Counted from the stretch's first letter, positions 8,366 through 16,726 are shown. The stretch is 43,237 nucleotides of DNA from an uncultured Bacteroidales bacterium (GCA_905233345.1 CAJODQ010000020.1:1-43237); one strand, 5' to 3'. The notes: generated by a model not told the origin, from the letters alone. Numbers and translations: made by a program.

Positions 8366-9271
8366 TTATTTGGCGGTCAGGGCTGCCAGGGCGATGGAGT
8401 TCAGTTTGGTGTCGATGCTGTCGGCGCGGCTGCTGAGCACGCAGGGGGCCATGCCGCCGGCCATGATGGCTGCCTGACGGACGCCCGTGCAAAGCTTCGA
8501 GTTGACCTTGTAGAACACGTTGGCGCTCTCAATGTTCGGGAAGAGGAGGCAGTCGGCGTCGCCGGCCACTTCGCTCTTGACTTTCTTGATGGCGACGGAT
8601 TCCGGGTCGATGGCCACGTCGATGGCCAGCGGACCGTCGACCACGCAGCCGGCGATCTGTCCGCGGTCTGACATCTTGGCCAGCAGGGCGGCCTCGACGC
8701 AGGCGGGCATGCCGTCGAGCATCTGCTCGGTGGCGGCGATGGCAGCCACCTTCGGCTTCTCGATGCCGAGGGCCTTGGCGGTGGCGGCGAGGTACTTGCA
8801 GATGGCCAGCTTCTGCTTGAAATCAGGCAGCGGAATGACGGCCATGTCGCTGACGATCATGAGCTTGTGGTAGTTCGGGTTCTCAATCACGGCCACGTGG
8901 CTCAGAACGGCCTTCGGCGGCAGCAGGCCGCGCTCCTTGTTGAGGATGCCGCGCATGTATTTGTCGGTGCTGCAGAGACCCTTCATCAGGATGTCGCCTT
9001 CACCGTCGCGGACCATGCCCACGGCCTGAGCGATGGCGTCCAGCTCTTTCTTGTTGTCGATGATCGTGAAGATGGACGGGTCGATCTTCTCGTTCCGGCA
9101 GACTTCGAGGATCTTGTCCTTGTCGCCCACAAGGGTGACTTCGACGATGCCTTTCTCAATGGCCTTGGCGGCGGCGGTGATGGTGTGATCGTCTACGCCC
9201 CAGGCGGCGACCATGCGTTTCTTATCCCGTGAACGGAGGGTTTCAAAGAGTTCGTTAAAGTTGGTAATCAT
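8366..9271 (-). CDS. ptb: Phosphate butyryltransferase
   Basis: This 301-residue protein of the phosphate acetyl/butyryl-transferase family interconverts butyryl-CoA plus phosphate and butyryl-phosphate plus CoA. Features seen are the N-terminal VAAWGVDDHTI, EVTLVGDKDKI, DILMKGLCSTDKYMRGIL, the LSHVAVIENPNYHKLMIVSDM stretch typical of Ptb, and near the C-terminus GPLAIDVAIDPES. The length matches Ptb (about 300), not the longer Pta. Neighbours are ackA (12 nt upstream) and buk (9 nt downstream), which supports the assignment and a joint transcript. No Pta gene is present in the window. Confidence 0.95.
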   Translation of the reverse strand: MITNFNELFETLRSRDKKRMVAAWGVDDHTITAAAKAIEKGIVEVTLVGDKDKILEVCRNEKIDPSIFTIIDNKKELDAIAQAVGMVRDGEGDILMKGLCSTDKYMRGILNKERGLLPPKAVLSHVAVIENPNYHKLMIVSDMAVIPLPDFKQKLAICKYLAATAKALGIEKPKVAAIAATEQMLDGMPACVEAALLAKMSDRGQIAGCVVDGPLAIDVAIDPESVAIKKVKSEVAGDADCLLFPNIESANVFYKVNSKLCTGVRQAAIMAGGMAPCVLSSRADSIDTKLNSIALAALTAK

Positions 9272-9283
9272 TGTAGTATTCAG

Positions 9284-10438
9284 TTATTTATTGTTTACGA
9301 TGTTCATGGTGTCGGTGGCGATCACCAGCTCTTCGTTGGTGGTCACGGCCACGACTTTCACTTTCGAGCTGGGACGGCTGATGAGCACGTCCTTGCCGCG
9401 CACCTGGTTGACCTGCGGGTCGAAGTCCACGCCGAGGTATTCGAGGCCTTCGCAGACCTGTTCGCGCACCGGCCATGCGTTCTCGCCGATGCCGCCGGTG
9501 AAGACGATGAGGTCAACGCCGCCGAGGACGGCCGCGTAAGCACCGACATATTTCTTGATGCTGTATGCCAGCATCTTGCGGGCCAGGATGGCGCGCTCGT
9601 TGCCGCTCTTGGCGGCGGCTTCGATGTCGCGGTTGTCGGCCGAAACGCCCGAGATGCCGAGGAGGCCGCTCTTCTTGTTGAGCAGGGCGTTGACCTGATT
9701 GTAGTCCAGGTTTTCTTTCTCCTGGATGAAGGTCACGGCGCCGACGTCGAGATTGCCCACGCGGGTACCCATCACCACGCCTTCGACCGGGGTGAAGCCC
9801 ATCGAAGTATCGATGCTCTCGCCGTTCTTGATGGCGGTGATGGAACTGCCGTTGCCCAGGTGGCAGGTGATGATGCGGCTCTTCTTGATGTCCATGCCGA
9901 CGAATTTGCAGGCCTTCTCCGCGACGTATTTGTGGCTGGTGCCGTGGAAACCGTAGCGGCGCAGGCGGTATTTTTCGTAGAAACGGTAGGGAAGGGCGTA
10001 CATGTAGGCGTAGTCCGGCATGGTCTGGTGGAATGAGGTGTCGAACACGGCAACCTGCGGCTTGCCGGGCATCAGTTTTTCGACGGCCTGGATGCCCATC
10101 AGGTTGGCCGGATTGTGGAGCGGTGCGAGCTCGCAGCAGCGGCCGATCTTGTCCATCACGTCGGGGGTTACCCGCACGCTGCCGGAGAAGAATTCGCCGC
10201 CGTGTGCCACGCGGTGGCCGACAGCCTCGATGCGGTCGAGCGAGTCGATGACGCCTTCTTCGGGGTTGACGAGGGCGTCAAGCACGATTTTGATGCCGGC
10301 GGCATGGTCGGGGACTTCGGCTTCGCCGATCCGTTCGACAAGGCCCTTTTTCATGAGGGTGAAATCTTCGGCGCTCCGCATGTCAAGCAGCTGGTATTTC
10401 AGCGAGGAGCTTCCGCAGTTCAGGACAAGGATAATCAT
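9284..10438 (-). CDS. ackA: Acetate kinase
   Basis: This is a 384-residue acetate kinase (acetyl-phosphate plus ADP to acetate plus ATP). The ATG at 10438 starts the protein directly at the phosphate motif MIILVLNCGSSSLKYQ; a TTG nine codons earlier is unlikely. Conserved elements are HRVAHGG, LAPLHNPANL, VAVFDTSFHQTMP, RYGFHGTSHKYV, ITCHLGNGSSI, MGTR and the C-terminal TTNEELVIA. After MGTR the protein has VGNLD, whereas many family members have a GD-x-D pattern; I cannot tell whether this affects activity. It is the first gene of ackA-ptb-buk-(5988-7295). Acetate kinase linked to Ptb instead of Pta is not the usual pairing. Confidence 0.95.
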   Translation of the reverse strand: MIILVLNCGSSSLKYQLLDMRSAEDFTLMKKGLVERIGEAEVPDHAAGIKIVLDALVNPEEGVIDSLDRIEAVGHRVAHGGEFFSGSVRVTPDVMDKIGRCCELAPLHNPANLMGIQAVEKLMPGKPQVAVFDTSFHQTMPDYAYMYALPYRFYEKYRLRRYGFHGTSHKYVAEKACKFVGMDIKKSRIITCHLGNGSSITAIKNGESIDTSMGFTPVEGVVMGTRVGNLDVGAVTFIQEKENLDYNQVNALLNKKSGLLGISGVSADNRDIEAAAKSGNERAILARKMLAYSIKKYVGAYAAVLGGVDLIVFTGGIGENAWPVREQVCEGLEYLGVDFDPQVNQVRGKDVLISRPSSKVKVVAVTTNEELVIATDTMNIVNNK

Positions 10439-10470
10439 GTTATTTTTCGTTTTTTGAGTTGTCAATCAGA

Positions 10471-10478
10471 CAAAGTTA
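10471..10478 (-). promoter_or_regulatory. -7 box of the ackA-ptb-buk operon
   Basis: The minus strand carries TAACTTTG (CAAAGTTA on +), a perfect TAnnTTTG, ending 32 nt before the ackA ATG. The comEC remnant starts divergently at 10515. Confidence 0.6.
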
Positions 10479-10514
10479 GGAAAAATAATCGTACCTTGCA
10501 GAAAAATCGAAAGG

Positions 10515-11572
10515 ATGTGGCAAGGTAGGGGAATCGTGCTGTGCGCGCTGGCCGTTCTGGCCGGCAATGTGTTGGGAGATCTGCTGACGTTGTCGCCCGT
10601 CGTCTATCTTTCTCTCTCGCTGATGTTTGCCATCGTTGCGACCTGGCAGCCCCGCAGGGGCTGGCTGCTGGCCTGCCTGCTGATGCTGGGGGCGGCTTCG
10701 GTGCAGCTGGGGCGGATGCCATCGGCGGCTGGTCCCTCTGCGCTTGCTCTCTGGGCTTCCGGGGTCAAGGCCTCTTTTTCGACCTGGCTGGGCGGGTTGC
10801 TGCCGCCGGGCGACGAACGGGCCGTGCTGCAGGCTTTGTCCATCGGCGACAAAAACGGTCTGACGCGGGATCTGCGCCTCGCGTACCGCGAGAGCGGCGC
10901 AATGCACCTGCTGGCGTTGAGCGGCCTGCATGTCGGGCTGGTGTATGCCTTGCTGGGTTTTCTGCTGCGGCCTCTCGGCGGGCATCGCGCCGCCCGGCTG
11001 CTGCGCAGCCTGCTCATCCTGGGGCTGCTGTGGACCTATGCGCTGGTGACCGGCATGAGCGCGTCCATCTCCCGCGGCTGATGATTACGTTCTACGAAAT
11101 TTCCGGCCTGTTGTCGGGTGACCGGGACGGGTTGTCGGCACTGGCGGGCAGCGCCCTGATGCTCATGCTTTTCCGGCCGGAGTCACCGCGCGACATCGGT
11201 TTTCAGCTGTCGTATACGGCCGTGCTGTCCATCCTCCTGCTGCATCCCTGGTTGAAGGGCCTCCTGCAGACGCGTTCGCGGCTGTTGCGTCGAGTGTGGG
11301 AGCTGCTCAGCGTCAGCATCTGCTGCCAGGCCACCTGCGGCGTCCTGGCCTGGCACTATTTCGGCACCTTTCCGCGTTATTTCTTGCTGACAACGCTCTT
11401 TGCGATCCCCCTGACCACCGCCGTCATGTACGCCACGGCAGCCACCGTCGCCACTGCCGGCCTCTCCAGCCTGCTGCCTGTCCTGACACCCGTCGTCGCT
11501 GCTGCCGCCGAAGCCCTCCGCTGGCTCATCCATCTGCTCAACACCCTCCTCCGCCTCATCGCCTCCCTGTAA
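10515..11572 (+). pseudogene. comEC: Frameshifted and truncated comEC/rec2 DNA-uptake channel gene
   Basis: The first frame (10515 to a TGA ending at 11081) encodes hydrophobic segments and the ComEC signature: ALSIGDKNGL, then GAMHLLALSGLHVGLVYALL, ending SASISRG. The homology resumes at once in another frame from about 11080 (LMITFYEISGLLSGD, then DIGFQLSYTAVLSILLL) and stops at 11572. One missing base in the run CGCGGC near 11077-11082 would restore an RALMIT reading, the usual family wording. Even restored, the product would be about 350 residues. It lacks the C-terminal metallo-beta-lactamase part and final membrane segments of a full ComEC, ending at LIASL where family members continue. 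A 111-bp repeat begins 18 bp downstream. The frameshift alone could be a sequencing error; the truncation is an additional lesion. Confidence 0.75.
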
Positions 11573-11590
11573 TTATTTAACCTCTCCTTT

Positions 11591-11701
11591 CGCTGCAATG
11601 TACGCATCAGCCGTTCAGCGACTTACACAAAGTCCTCCCCTCTGTGGCGGAGGGGAGGACTTTATGTAAACATCAGTCAATCAGTTGCGTCCGTTGCAGC
11701 G
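11591..11701 (-). repeat. 111-bp REPIN-like nested palindrome, copy A
   Basis: The ends CGCTGCAATGTACGC (11591-11605) and GCGTCCGTTGCAGCG (11687-11701) form a 15-bp terminal inverted repeat with two mismatches. Inside, a 14-bp perfect stem (11629-11642 with 11650-11663) has a 7-nt loop. Read on the minus strand it aligns gap-free with copies C and D over 111 bases. It fills the gap between the comEC remnant and the convergent membrane-protein gene, where the hairpin could also stop transcription. Confidence 0.93.
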
Positions 11702-11711
11702 CATAAAAAAG

Positions 11712-12125
11712 TTAAAAGAGCACCTTGATGACGAACCAGAGGCCAATGGCGCCCAAAAAGACGATGATGATGGTGGGCCAGAGGCCGAGCGTGGCGGCCA
11801 TCGAATTCCAGACCAGATCGAAGTTGAGGGCCAGCCAGATACAGAGCATCGTGAAGAGCAGGATCCCCAGCGCATACAGGAGCGACTTGCCGCGGTAACC
11901 GAGAATCAGGAACCAGGCTTCCAGCACCAGCGCGCCGCCCAGCAGATAGACCAGGCCTTTCCATCCCGAGAGTACCCGCTCGAAAAACGTTTGGACCGCG
12001 GGGACTGCAAAATAACTGAGGACACCGACTGCCACCAGCGCAATGGCGAGCAGCGTGCCGTTGGTTTTCCGGTCGGTCTTGTCCTTGGTCTTGGTTGTGC
12101 TCTTGGTCTTGGATTGTGATGCCAT
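11712..12125 (-). CDS. Small membrane protein of unknown function
   Basis: The 137-residue product starts at the ATG at 12125. A charged, Lys/Thr-rich N-terminus (about 20 residues, SKTKSTTKTKDKTDRKT) precedes about four hydrophobic segments: GTLLAIALVAVGVLSYF, the GLVYLLGGALVLEAWFLIL region, a SLLYALGILLFTMLCIWLAL region and a TIIIVFLGAIGLWFVI region. I do not recognise the family. It starts 13 nt after the GntP permease stop on the same strand, so it is probably in the same transcript and may be an accessory to that transporter, which is inference from position only. Confidence 0.7.
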   Translation of the reverse strand: MASQSKTKSTTKTKDKTDRKTNGTLLAIALVAVGVLSYFAVPAVQTFFERVLSGWKGLVYLLGGALVLEAWFLILGYRGKSLLYALGILLFTMLCIWLALNFDLVWNSMAATLGLWPTIIIVFLGAIGLWFVIKVLF

Positions 12126-12138
12126 CAAACGAAGGGTA

Positions 12139-13497
12139 TTAGAAGATCAGGCTGAGGATAAACACTTCCAGCATCGCAGCCAGGCCAATGACCAGCGTCA
12201 TCAGGGTCTGGGTGCGGTAGCCGTCCCGCAGGGTCAGCCGGCCAAAGCTGGTGACCACCCAGAAGTACGAGTCGTTGGCGTGGGAGACCGTCATAGCGCC
12301 GGCGCCGATGGCGACCACGACCAGTGCGACATCGACTGGTGTCACAAAACCCAACGCGGCCATCAGCGGCGCCAGGATGCCTGCCGTTGTGGTGATGGCC
12401 ACCGTCGAGGAACCTTGAGCGCTCTTCAGCACCGCGGACAGCAGGAACGGGAAGAAGATACCCACGGCTTTAGACATATCGGCGTGGGTTGTAATGAAAT
12501 GCACCAGGTCAGACGAACCAATGACCTTGCCCAGTACACCGCCCGCCGCCGTCACGAAAAGGATGGGCCCGACGTTTTTCAGCGTGTCGTTGGTCAGCGA
12601 ATAGAAGTCTGCGCCTTTGCCGGAGCGGAACAGTTGGATGATGGCCAGCACGACCCCTACCGATAGGGCCATGATGGGCGTTCCCAGAAAAACCAGAATG
12701 TCGGCGAAACGGCCTTCTGCATGCATCATGGAAACGAAAGATGCGATGGCCATCAACAGAATGGGCACGAGGATCGGCGCAATGGCGTCCAACGCGCCGG
12801 GCAATTTGCCGTATTCGGCTTTCAGTTCTTCATAGGTCTTCACGGTCTCGCCGCTGGCTGCCGTTTCGTCGGCACTCTTGACTTTCTGTCCGATGCGCCG
12901 GGCAAAGAAATACCCCGCGATCAGCGGAAAAACGGAGCAAAGGGCGCCCATGCCGATGACCAGCAGCAGGTTGTGCTCCATGCCAAGTGCCTGCGCTGCA
13001 GCGAGCGGGCCGGGCGTGGGCGGAATGAACACATGCGCGATGAACAGGCCGCACGACAGGCACATCGTCATCGCGACGCTTGATGTGCCGGTCTGCCACA
13101 CCATCGCCTTGCGGATGGGATTGAGCATCACAAATCCGCTGTCACAAAACACGGGGATCGAGACCACCCAGCCCATCAGCTCCATGGCGAGTTCCGGATG
13201 CTTGCGCCCTACCAGCCGGATGACCAGGTCGGCAAGTTTGAAGGCGGCGCCCGTCTTCTCGAGCACGGCGCCGATAAAGGCGCCCAGGATAATGACGATG
13301 CCGATGCTTGTGAAGGTCCCGGCAAAGCCACTGCCGATGACGCCCGGTATCTGTCGGAGCGGAATCCCCGCCAGCAGCGCCAGCACCAGCGAAACAGCCA
13401 GGATGGCCAGGAACGGATGCACCTTGAGCTTTGATATGAGCAGGATCATGGCAACGATGGCCACGACAAATGCAATGATGAGGGGGATGCCGGTCAT
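12139..13497 (-). CDS. GntP-family permease (gluconate or related hydroxyacid:H+ symporter)
   Basis: This is a 452-residue polytopic inner-membrane transporter. The ATG at 13497 (MTGIPLIIAFVVAIVAM) is chosen; an open frame continues upstream, but it crosses repeat copy B and is not protein-like. Family marks are FTSIGIVIILGAFIGAVLEKTGAA, the IPVFCDSGFVMLNPI loop typical of GntP, HVFIPPTPGPLAAA, and the re-entrant QGSSTVAITTTAGI region. Members move gluconate, glycerate, D-serine or similar small hydroxy/amino acids; no gluconate kinase or dehydrogenase is adjacent, so the substrate is open. It is divergent from the phosphoesterase at 13716, with copy B between them. A weak box (TAACTTG on minus, 13508-13514) lies 10 nt before the start. 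Confidence 0.93.
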   Translation of the reverse strand: MTGIPLIIAFVVAIVAMILLISKLKVHPFLAILAVSLVLALLAGIPLRQIPGVIGSGFAGTFTSIGIVIILGAFIGAVLEKTGAAFKLADLVIRLVGRKHPELAMELMGWVVSIPVFCDSGFVMLNPIRKAMVWQTGTSSVAMTMCLSCGLFIAHVFIPPTPGPLAAAQALGMEHNLLLVIGMGALCSVFPLIAGYFFARRIGQKVKSADETAASGETVKTYEELKAEYGKLPGALDAIAPILVPILLMAIASFVSMMHAEGRFADILVFLGTPIMALSVGVVLAIIQLFRSGKGADFYSLTNDTLKNVGPILFVTAAGGVLGKVIGSSDLVHFITTHADMSKAVGIFFPFLLSAVLKSAQGSSTVAITTTAGILAPLMAALGFVTPVDVALVVVAIGAGAMTVSHANDSYFWVVTSFGRLTLRDGYRTQTLMTLVIGLAAMLEVFILSLIF

Positions 13498-13552
13498 AAC
13501 AGTTGGCAAGTTACGAAAAAAAACGATGTCCTGTGCCGTCCGCCCCAATTTC

Positions 13553-13663
13553 CGCTGCAATGTACACATTTGATTAACAGTCGTTTGCGAGAACTCCTCC
13601 CCTTGAAAACAATGGGGAGGAGTTCTCGCAAAGTGTTGAAAGACTGCTGTGTACATTGCAGCG
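13553..13663 (+). repeat. 111-bp REPIN-like nested palindrome, copy B (most symmetric)
   Basis: The flanks TTTCCGCTGCAATGTACACA (13549-13568) and its exact complement (13648-13667) make a 20-bp perfect inverted repeat. A second, inner stem of 19 bp is also perfect (13584-13602 with 13614-13632) and has an 11-nt loop. Both arms carry the TGTACA version of the terminal sequence, unlike copies A, C and D, which have one TGTACA-type and one CGGACGC-type arm. It lies between the divergent GntP and phosphoesterase genes. Confidence 0.93.
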
Positions 13664-13702
13664 GAAAAAGGCGAAAAGCTTGCTGAAACAGGAAGAAATC
13701 TG

Positions 13703-13710
13703 TAAATTAG
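13703..13710 (+). promoter_or_regulatory. -7-like box directly before the phosphoesterase start
   Basis: TAAATTAG (two mismatches to TAnnTTTG) ends 5 nt before the ATG at 13716, the same geometry as the better boxes at 16884 and 17478, which would give a leaderless mRNA. Confidence 0.3.
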
Positions 13711-13715
13711 CAAGC

Positions 13716-15059
13716 ATGAAACGCAGAGATTTTATCAAGACTTCGGCGCTGCTGGCTGCGGCGGCGGGTTCGGGTGAACTACTGAAAGCATCTACCTTGG
13801 CGGCGGAACCAACTGATGACCAGCTGATCATTTCGGCACCGATGCTGCAAAACTTCGCGGCCACATCCATGGGCGTCGCCTTTGCGGTGAGTGCACTGGC
13901 GAATGGCTATGTACTTGTGGGTGAGCGCCCCGACCTGTCGGATGCCCGGAAAGTGCTGTGCGGCGGCTACCGCGTCACCGACTTGGATGACCGGGTCATC
14001 CGCGTCCGCCTGACCGGCCTCAAGCCGTCTACGAAATATTACTACCGGATTGGCGCCGACCGTATCAGCTATAAAGGCGGATACAAGATGAAAGTTCTTG
14101 GTAACGAAGAAGATCCGCGAACATATAGCTTTACGACGGCCGGCGAAGGATCGGATGCGCATTTCTGTGTCATCAACGACACGCATGTCCGCATGGAGCC
14201 TTTCGGTCTGGCCATCGAGAAGATTGCAGAACTGGCACCGGCCTGCGTCATTTGGAACGGCGACGCCAGCAACGTGGAGGAGACGGTCGAGGACCAGATC
14301 CGCATCTTCCTCAATCCGGCCATCAAGCGGAAGGACTATGCCGCTGAGATACCGTATCTTTTCTGCCCCGGCAACCACGACAACCGCGGCATGGCCAACC
14401 GGCATCTGGAGCGCGTGTGGATGTTCCGCCAGCCCGAGGAGCGGCTGCCCCGTGACTGGGACCTGGGCCGGAACTATGCTGTCCGCCTGGGCGACGTGGC
14501 ACTGATTGGCCTGGACACTGCTGAGGATAAGTTGGACACCAACCCGAAATTCGCTGGCCTGTTCACCAGCGGGCCCTATCGCGAAGCGCAAACGGAATGG
14601 CTGCGCGACGCACTTGCGCGCGAAGAAATCCGCACGGTCCCTTTCCTCGTGGCGTGCTGTCACATTCCGCTCTTCGACAGCAATCCCCGGCACAATCCGG
14701 GCGATGTAGCCCCCGCTGACAGCGATCCGCAGTATAGCACGGACTATGCCTACTGGCAGCGCACTTGTGCCCGCATGTGGGCACCGCTGCTGGAAGCGGC
14801 AGGCTGCCAGCTGGTTATCACTGCGCACCAGCACCGCTACCGCTATGATGCCCCGACGCTCGAGCGCCCTTGGGCACAAATCGTTGGCGGCGGGCCGGAG
14901 ATGGGCTTCACCGGCTCTGGCGACAAGCGTCGCGAAGACGTTGGAAAGTTTCCTACTGTCATTGAAGGTGCTGTCCGCAACGGCCATCTGGAAATTGCCG
15001 TCCACAATCTTGCGACCGGTACTGTCCGGGACCGCTTCTCGTTCGAACCCCGTCGATAA
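13716..15059 (+). CDS. Tat-exported calcineurin-like metallophosphoesterase
   Basis: The 447-residue protein starts at 13716 with a twin-arginine signal (KRRDFIKTSALLAAAAGS). Residues about 35-142 resemble the Fn3-like N-terminal domain of purple acid phosphatases (LTGLKPSTKYYYRI, YSFTTAGEG). The catalytic domain holds all metal-ligand blocks: NDTH (Asp155, His157), WNGDAS (Asp183), CPGNHDN (Asn220, His221), VACCHIPLFD and TAHQHRYR. Tat export fits a metalloenzyme folded before transport to the periplasm. The substrate is unknown; phosphomonoesters or diesters are possible. Repeat copies B and C flank the gene on both sides. Confidence 0.92.
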   Translation: MKRRDFIKTSALLAAAAGSGELLKASTLAAEPTDDQLIISAPMLQNFAATSMGVAFAVSALANGYVLVGERPDLSDARKVLCGGYRVTDLDDRVIRVRLTGLKPSTKYYYRIGADRISYKGGYKMKVLGNEEDPRTYSFTTAGEGSDAHFCVINDTHVRMEPFGLAIEKIAELAPACVIWNGDASNVEETVEDQIRIFLNPAIKRKDYAAEIPYLFCPGNHDNRGMANRHLERVWMFRQPEERLPRDWDLGRNYAVRLGDVALIGLDTAEDKLDTNPKFAGLFTSGPYREAQTEWLRDALAREEIRTVPFLVACCHIPLFDSNPRHNPGDVAPADSDPQYSTDYAYWQRTCARMWAPLLEAAGCQLVITAHQHRYRYDAPTLERPWAQIVGGGPEMGFTGSGDKRREDVGKFPTVIEGAVRNGHLEIAVHNLATGTVRDRFSFEPRR

Positions 15060-15109
15060 CGCTCCTGTTCTTTCATCTCCAGCCATCCTGCCTTGTCCCG
15101 CCCTTTTTG

Positions 15110-15220
15110 CGCTGCAACGGACGCGGCTGACTGACAGTCGCTTATAGGAAGTCCTCTCCTCTACTGAGAAGGGGAGGACTTTCTGTAAGTCGCTGAACGA
15201 TTGCTGTGTACATTTCAGCG
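15110..15220 (+). repeat. 111-bp REPIN-like nested palindrome, copy C (next to the RAYT gene)
   Basis: The element starts CGCTGCAACGGACGC and ends TGTGTACATTTCAGCG, with one base change (TTT for TTG) relative to copies B and D. The inner stem pairs 15149-15160 with 15170-15181, with one G-T wobble and a 9-nt loop. The arm also contains GACTGACAGTC. It lies 121 bp upstream of the RAYT start, in the same orientation as that gene. Confidence 0.92.
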
Positions 15221-15254
15221 GAAGGAGGGGCGGAGGGATGGACGCGAAACTTGA

Positions 15255-15286
15255 TTTGCATTTTTCAGAAACGTTCCCGAACTTTG
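15255..15286 (+). promoter_or_regulatory. Candidate promoter of the RAYT gene
   Basis: TTTG (15255-15258) is followed after 20 nt by GAACTTTG (15279-15286), one base off TAnnTTTG. This leaves a leader of roughly 50 nt before the ATG at 15342, and it lies outside repeat copy C. Confidence 0.35.
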
Positions 15287-15341
15287 AACAGCAGGAGTTG
15301 TATGAAGCGGCTCCAGACAAATCAATCAAGAGGGGAACGAT

Positions 15342-16259
15342 ATGAAGGGAAGGAAAATACCGATTGTCAAGGCAGATACAGTACATCACGTCTATCAGAA
15401 TACCCGGAACGGATATTTGCTCTTTTATTCCGTCAAGGACTATTTGATTCTTTTTTCAGTCATCACGGTCATTGCTCGCCGCTACGGGATTCAGATCCTG
15501 GGTATCTGCATGATGCCCGACCATATTCACCTCATCGTCTATGTGTGTGATCCTGAACGGTTCAGGGCATTTGTCAGAGACTACACCAGTATTTTCACCA
15601 GAATCTACAACCATCATTACGGCTTGTCCGGCTCACTGTTCAACACCCCCTTCGGGTGCGCGCCCAAGATTATCCACAAGAAGATCCGGTCGGCCATCGC
15701 CTATGTGTATAACAATCCGGTGGAAGGACATCTGGCGCTCAGGGCTGAGGAAGACCGCTGGAACTTCCTGGCCTATGCCGCCGAGAAATATCCTTTCTCG
15801 GAGAAACTGCGTATTGACAAGGCTCGCTGGGCGCTGCGTAAGGCGCTCTATACCGTCAAGGCCTGCAGAAAAAACTGTAGATGGATGGATTATACTGAAA
15901 TAGAGAAAGTTACTGACGGACTTTCCTCTCGCGAACTTCAACAGTTTACGGACTACACGATCCGGAAATACAATTGCATCGACTATGATGCGGCTATCAA
16001 CTATTATGGGTCATACGACAAAATGGTGACAGCCCTGAATGCCAATACCGGCAGCGAGTATGACTTGACGGAAGACACATTCGCTAAGGATTATCGGATC
16101 TATAAGACGATGATCTTGGCACTATGTCATGGAATGAAGATGGAAACGATGGAAAATGTGCTCAGTCTTCCCCGTGCGAACAGGTATCGACTGAAACAGA
16201 GGCTGATACGAAACAAGGGCGCGACTGACAAGGAAGTCGCCAAGTTGCTACGCTTATGA
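15342..16259 (+). CDS. RAYT: REP-associated Y1 HUH transposase
   Basis: This is a 305-residue single-domain IS200-like nuclease with a C-terminal extension. The N-terminal motif TVHHVYQNTRNGYLLF (13-28) is typical of RAYTs. The metal-binding HUH motif is PDHIHLIVY (His61, His63). The probable catalytic tyrosine is Tyr121 in YVYNNPV, aligned with the Y-x-x-x-NPV block of this family. The C-terminus (about 255-305, ending NKGATDKEVAKLLRL) looks like a helix-turn-helix or DnaA-C-like DNA-binding tail. RAYTs are single-copy, domesticated relatives of IS200 thought to mobilise REP/REPIN palindromes. Four matching 111-bp elements lie within 4 kb, one directly upstream. Its A/T-richer codons contrast with neighbours. 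Its last 6 bp overlap the convergent phosphatase gene. Confidence 0.92.
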   Translation: MKGRKIPIVKADTVHHVYQNTRNGYLLFYSVKDYLILFSVITVIARRYGIQILGICMMPDHIHLIVYVCDPERFRAFVRDYTSIFTRIYNHHYGLSGSLFNTPFGCAPKIIHKKIRSAIAYVYNNPVEGHLALRAEEDRWNFLAYAAEKYPFSEKLRIDKARWALRKALYTVKACRKNCRWMDYTEIEKVTDGLSSRELQQFTDYTIRKYNCIDYDAAINYYGSYDKMVTALNANTGSEYDLTEDTFAKDYRIYKTMILALCHGMKMETMENVLSLPRANRYRLKQRLIRNKGATDKEVAKLLRL

Positions 16260-16721
16260 GTGGGGAATGGCAGTGAGCAGGGCGCGGCAGCCTGTGAGGA
16301 TGTCGGCATAGGCGGTTTCGAAATCGCGGGTGTACCAGGGATCAGCTACGTTGCGGTGTTCGCCAGCGTAATCAAGCAGCAAGTGAATCTTGCCTTTCGG
16401 GTCGCCGCCTGCGATGCGCTGGATGCCGCGGATGTTGGCCTCGTCCATGGCAATGATCAGATCATATTTGTCGTAGTCGGATGCTTTCATCTGACGTGCA
16501 GTCCTTTGTCCGTCGTAAGAGATACCATAACGGCGTAAGATTGCAGCAGCCGGCGGATAGATCGGATTGCCCCATTCTTCCTCGCTGACGGCAGCCGAAG
16601 CTATCTCAAACTCGTCGGAACGGCCGGCCTCGGCGGCCAGATGCTTCATGATGGCCTCGGCCATCGGGCTTCTGCAGATATTTCCCAGACAGATAAACAG
16701 AATCTTCTTCTTTGTCGCCAT
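16254..16721 (-). CDS. Low-molecular-weight protein-tyrosine phosphatase
   Basis: This is a 155-residue cytosolic phosphatase, the standard length. The start at 16721 (MATKKKILFICLGNICRS) puts the CX5R loop at residues 11-17 (CLGNICR, then Ser18). The acid loop is DPWYTRDF near the C-terminus. IIAMDEAN and ASAAVSEEEWGNPIYPPA are typical of the family. It is convergent with the RAYT (6-bp overlap) and divergent from the glycosylase gene, with repeat copy D in between. In Bacteroidetes such enzymes often act on tyrosine-phosphorylated proteins of polysaccharide export, but no such genes are here. Confidence 0.95.
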   Translation of the reverse strand: MATKKKILFICLGNICRSPMAEAIMKHLAAEAGRSDEFEIASAAVSEEEWGNPIYPPAAAILRRYGISYDGQRTARQMKASDYDKYDLIIAMDEANIRGIQRIAGGDPKGKIHLLLDYAGEHRNVADPWYTRDFETAYADILTGCRALLTAIPHS

Positions 16722-16726
16722 GACTG

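Noticed and set aside
11629-11663. Central hairpins of the 111-bp elements as simple terminators
   Set aside because: They lack T runs, also occur between divergent genes (copies B and D), and belong to a longer conserved unit.
13498-13713. Upstream extension of the GntP gene through repeat copy B
   Set aside because: The extension translates a palindrome and lacks hydrophobic character; the ATG at 13497 gives the standard GntP N-terminus.
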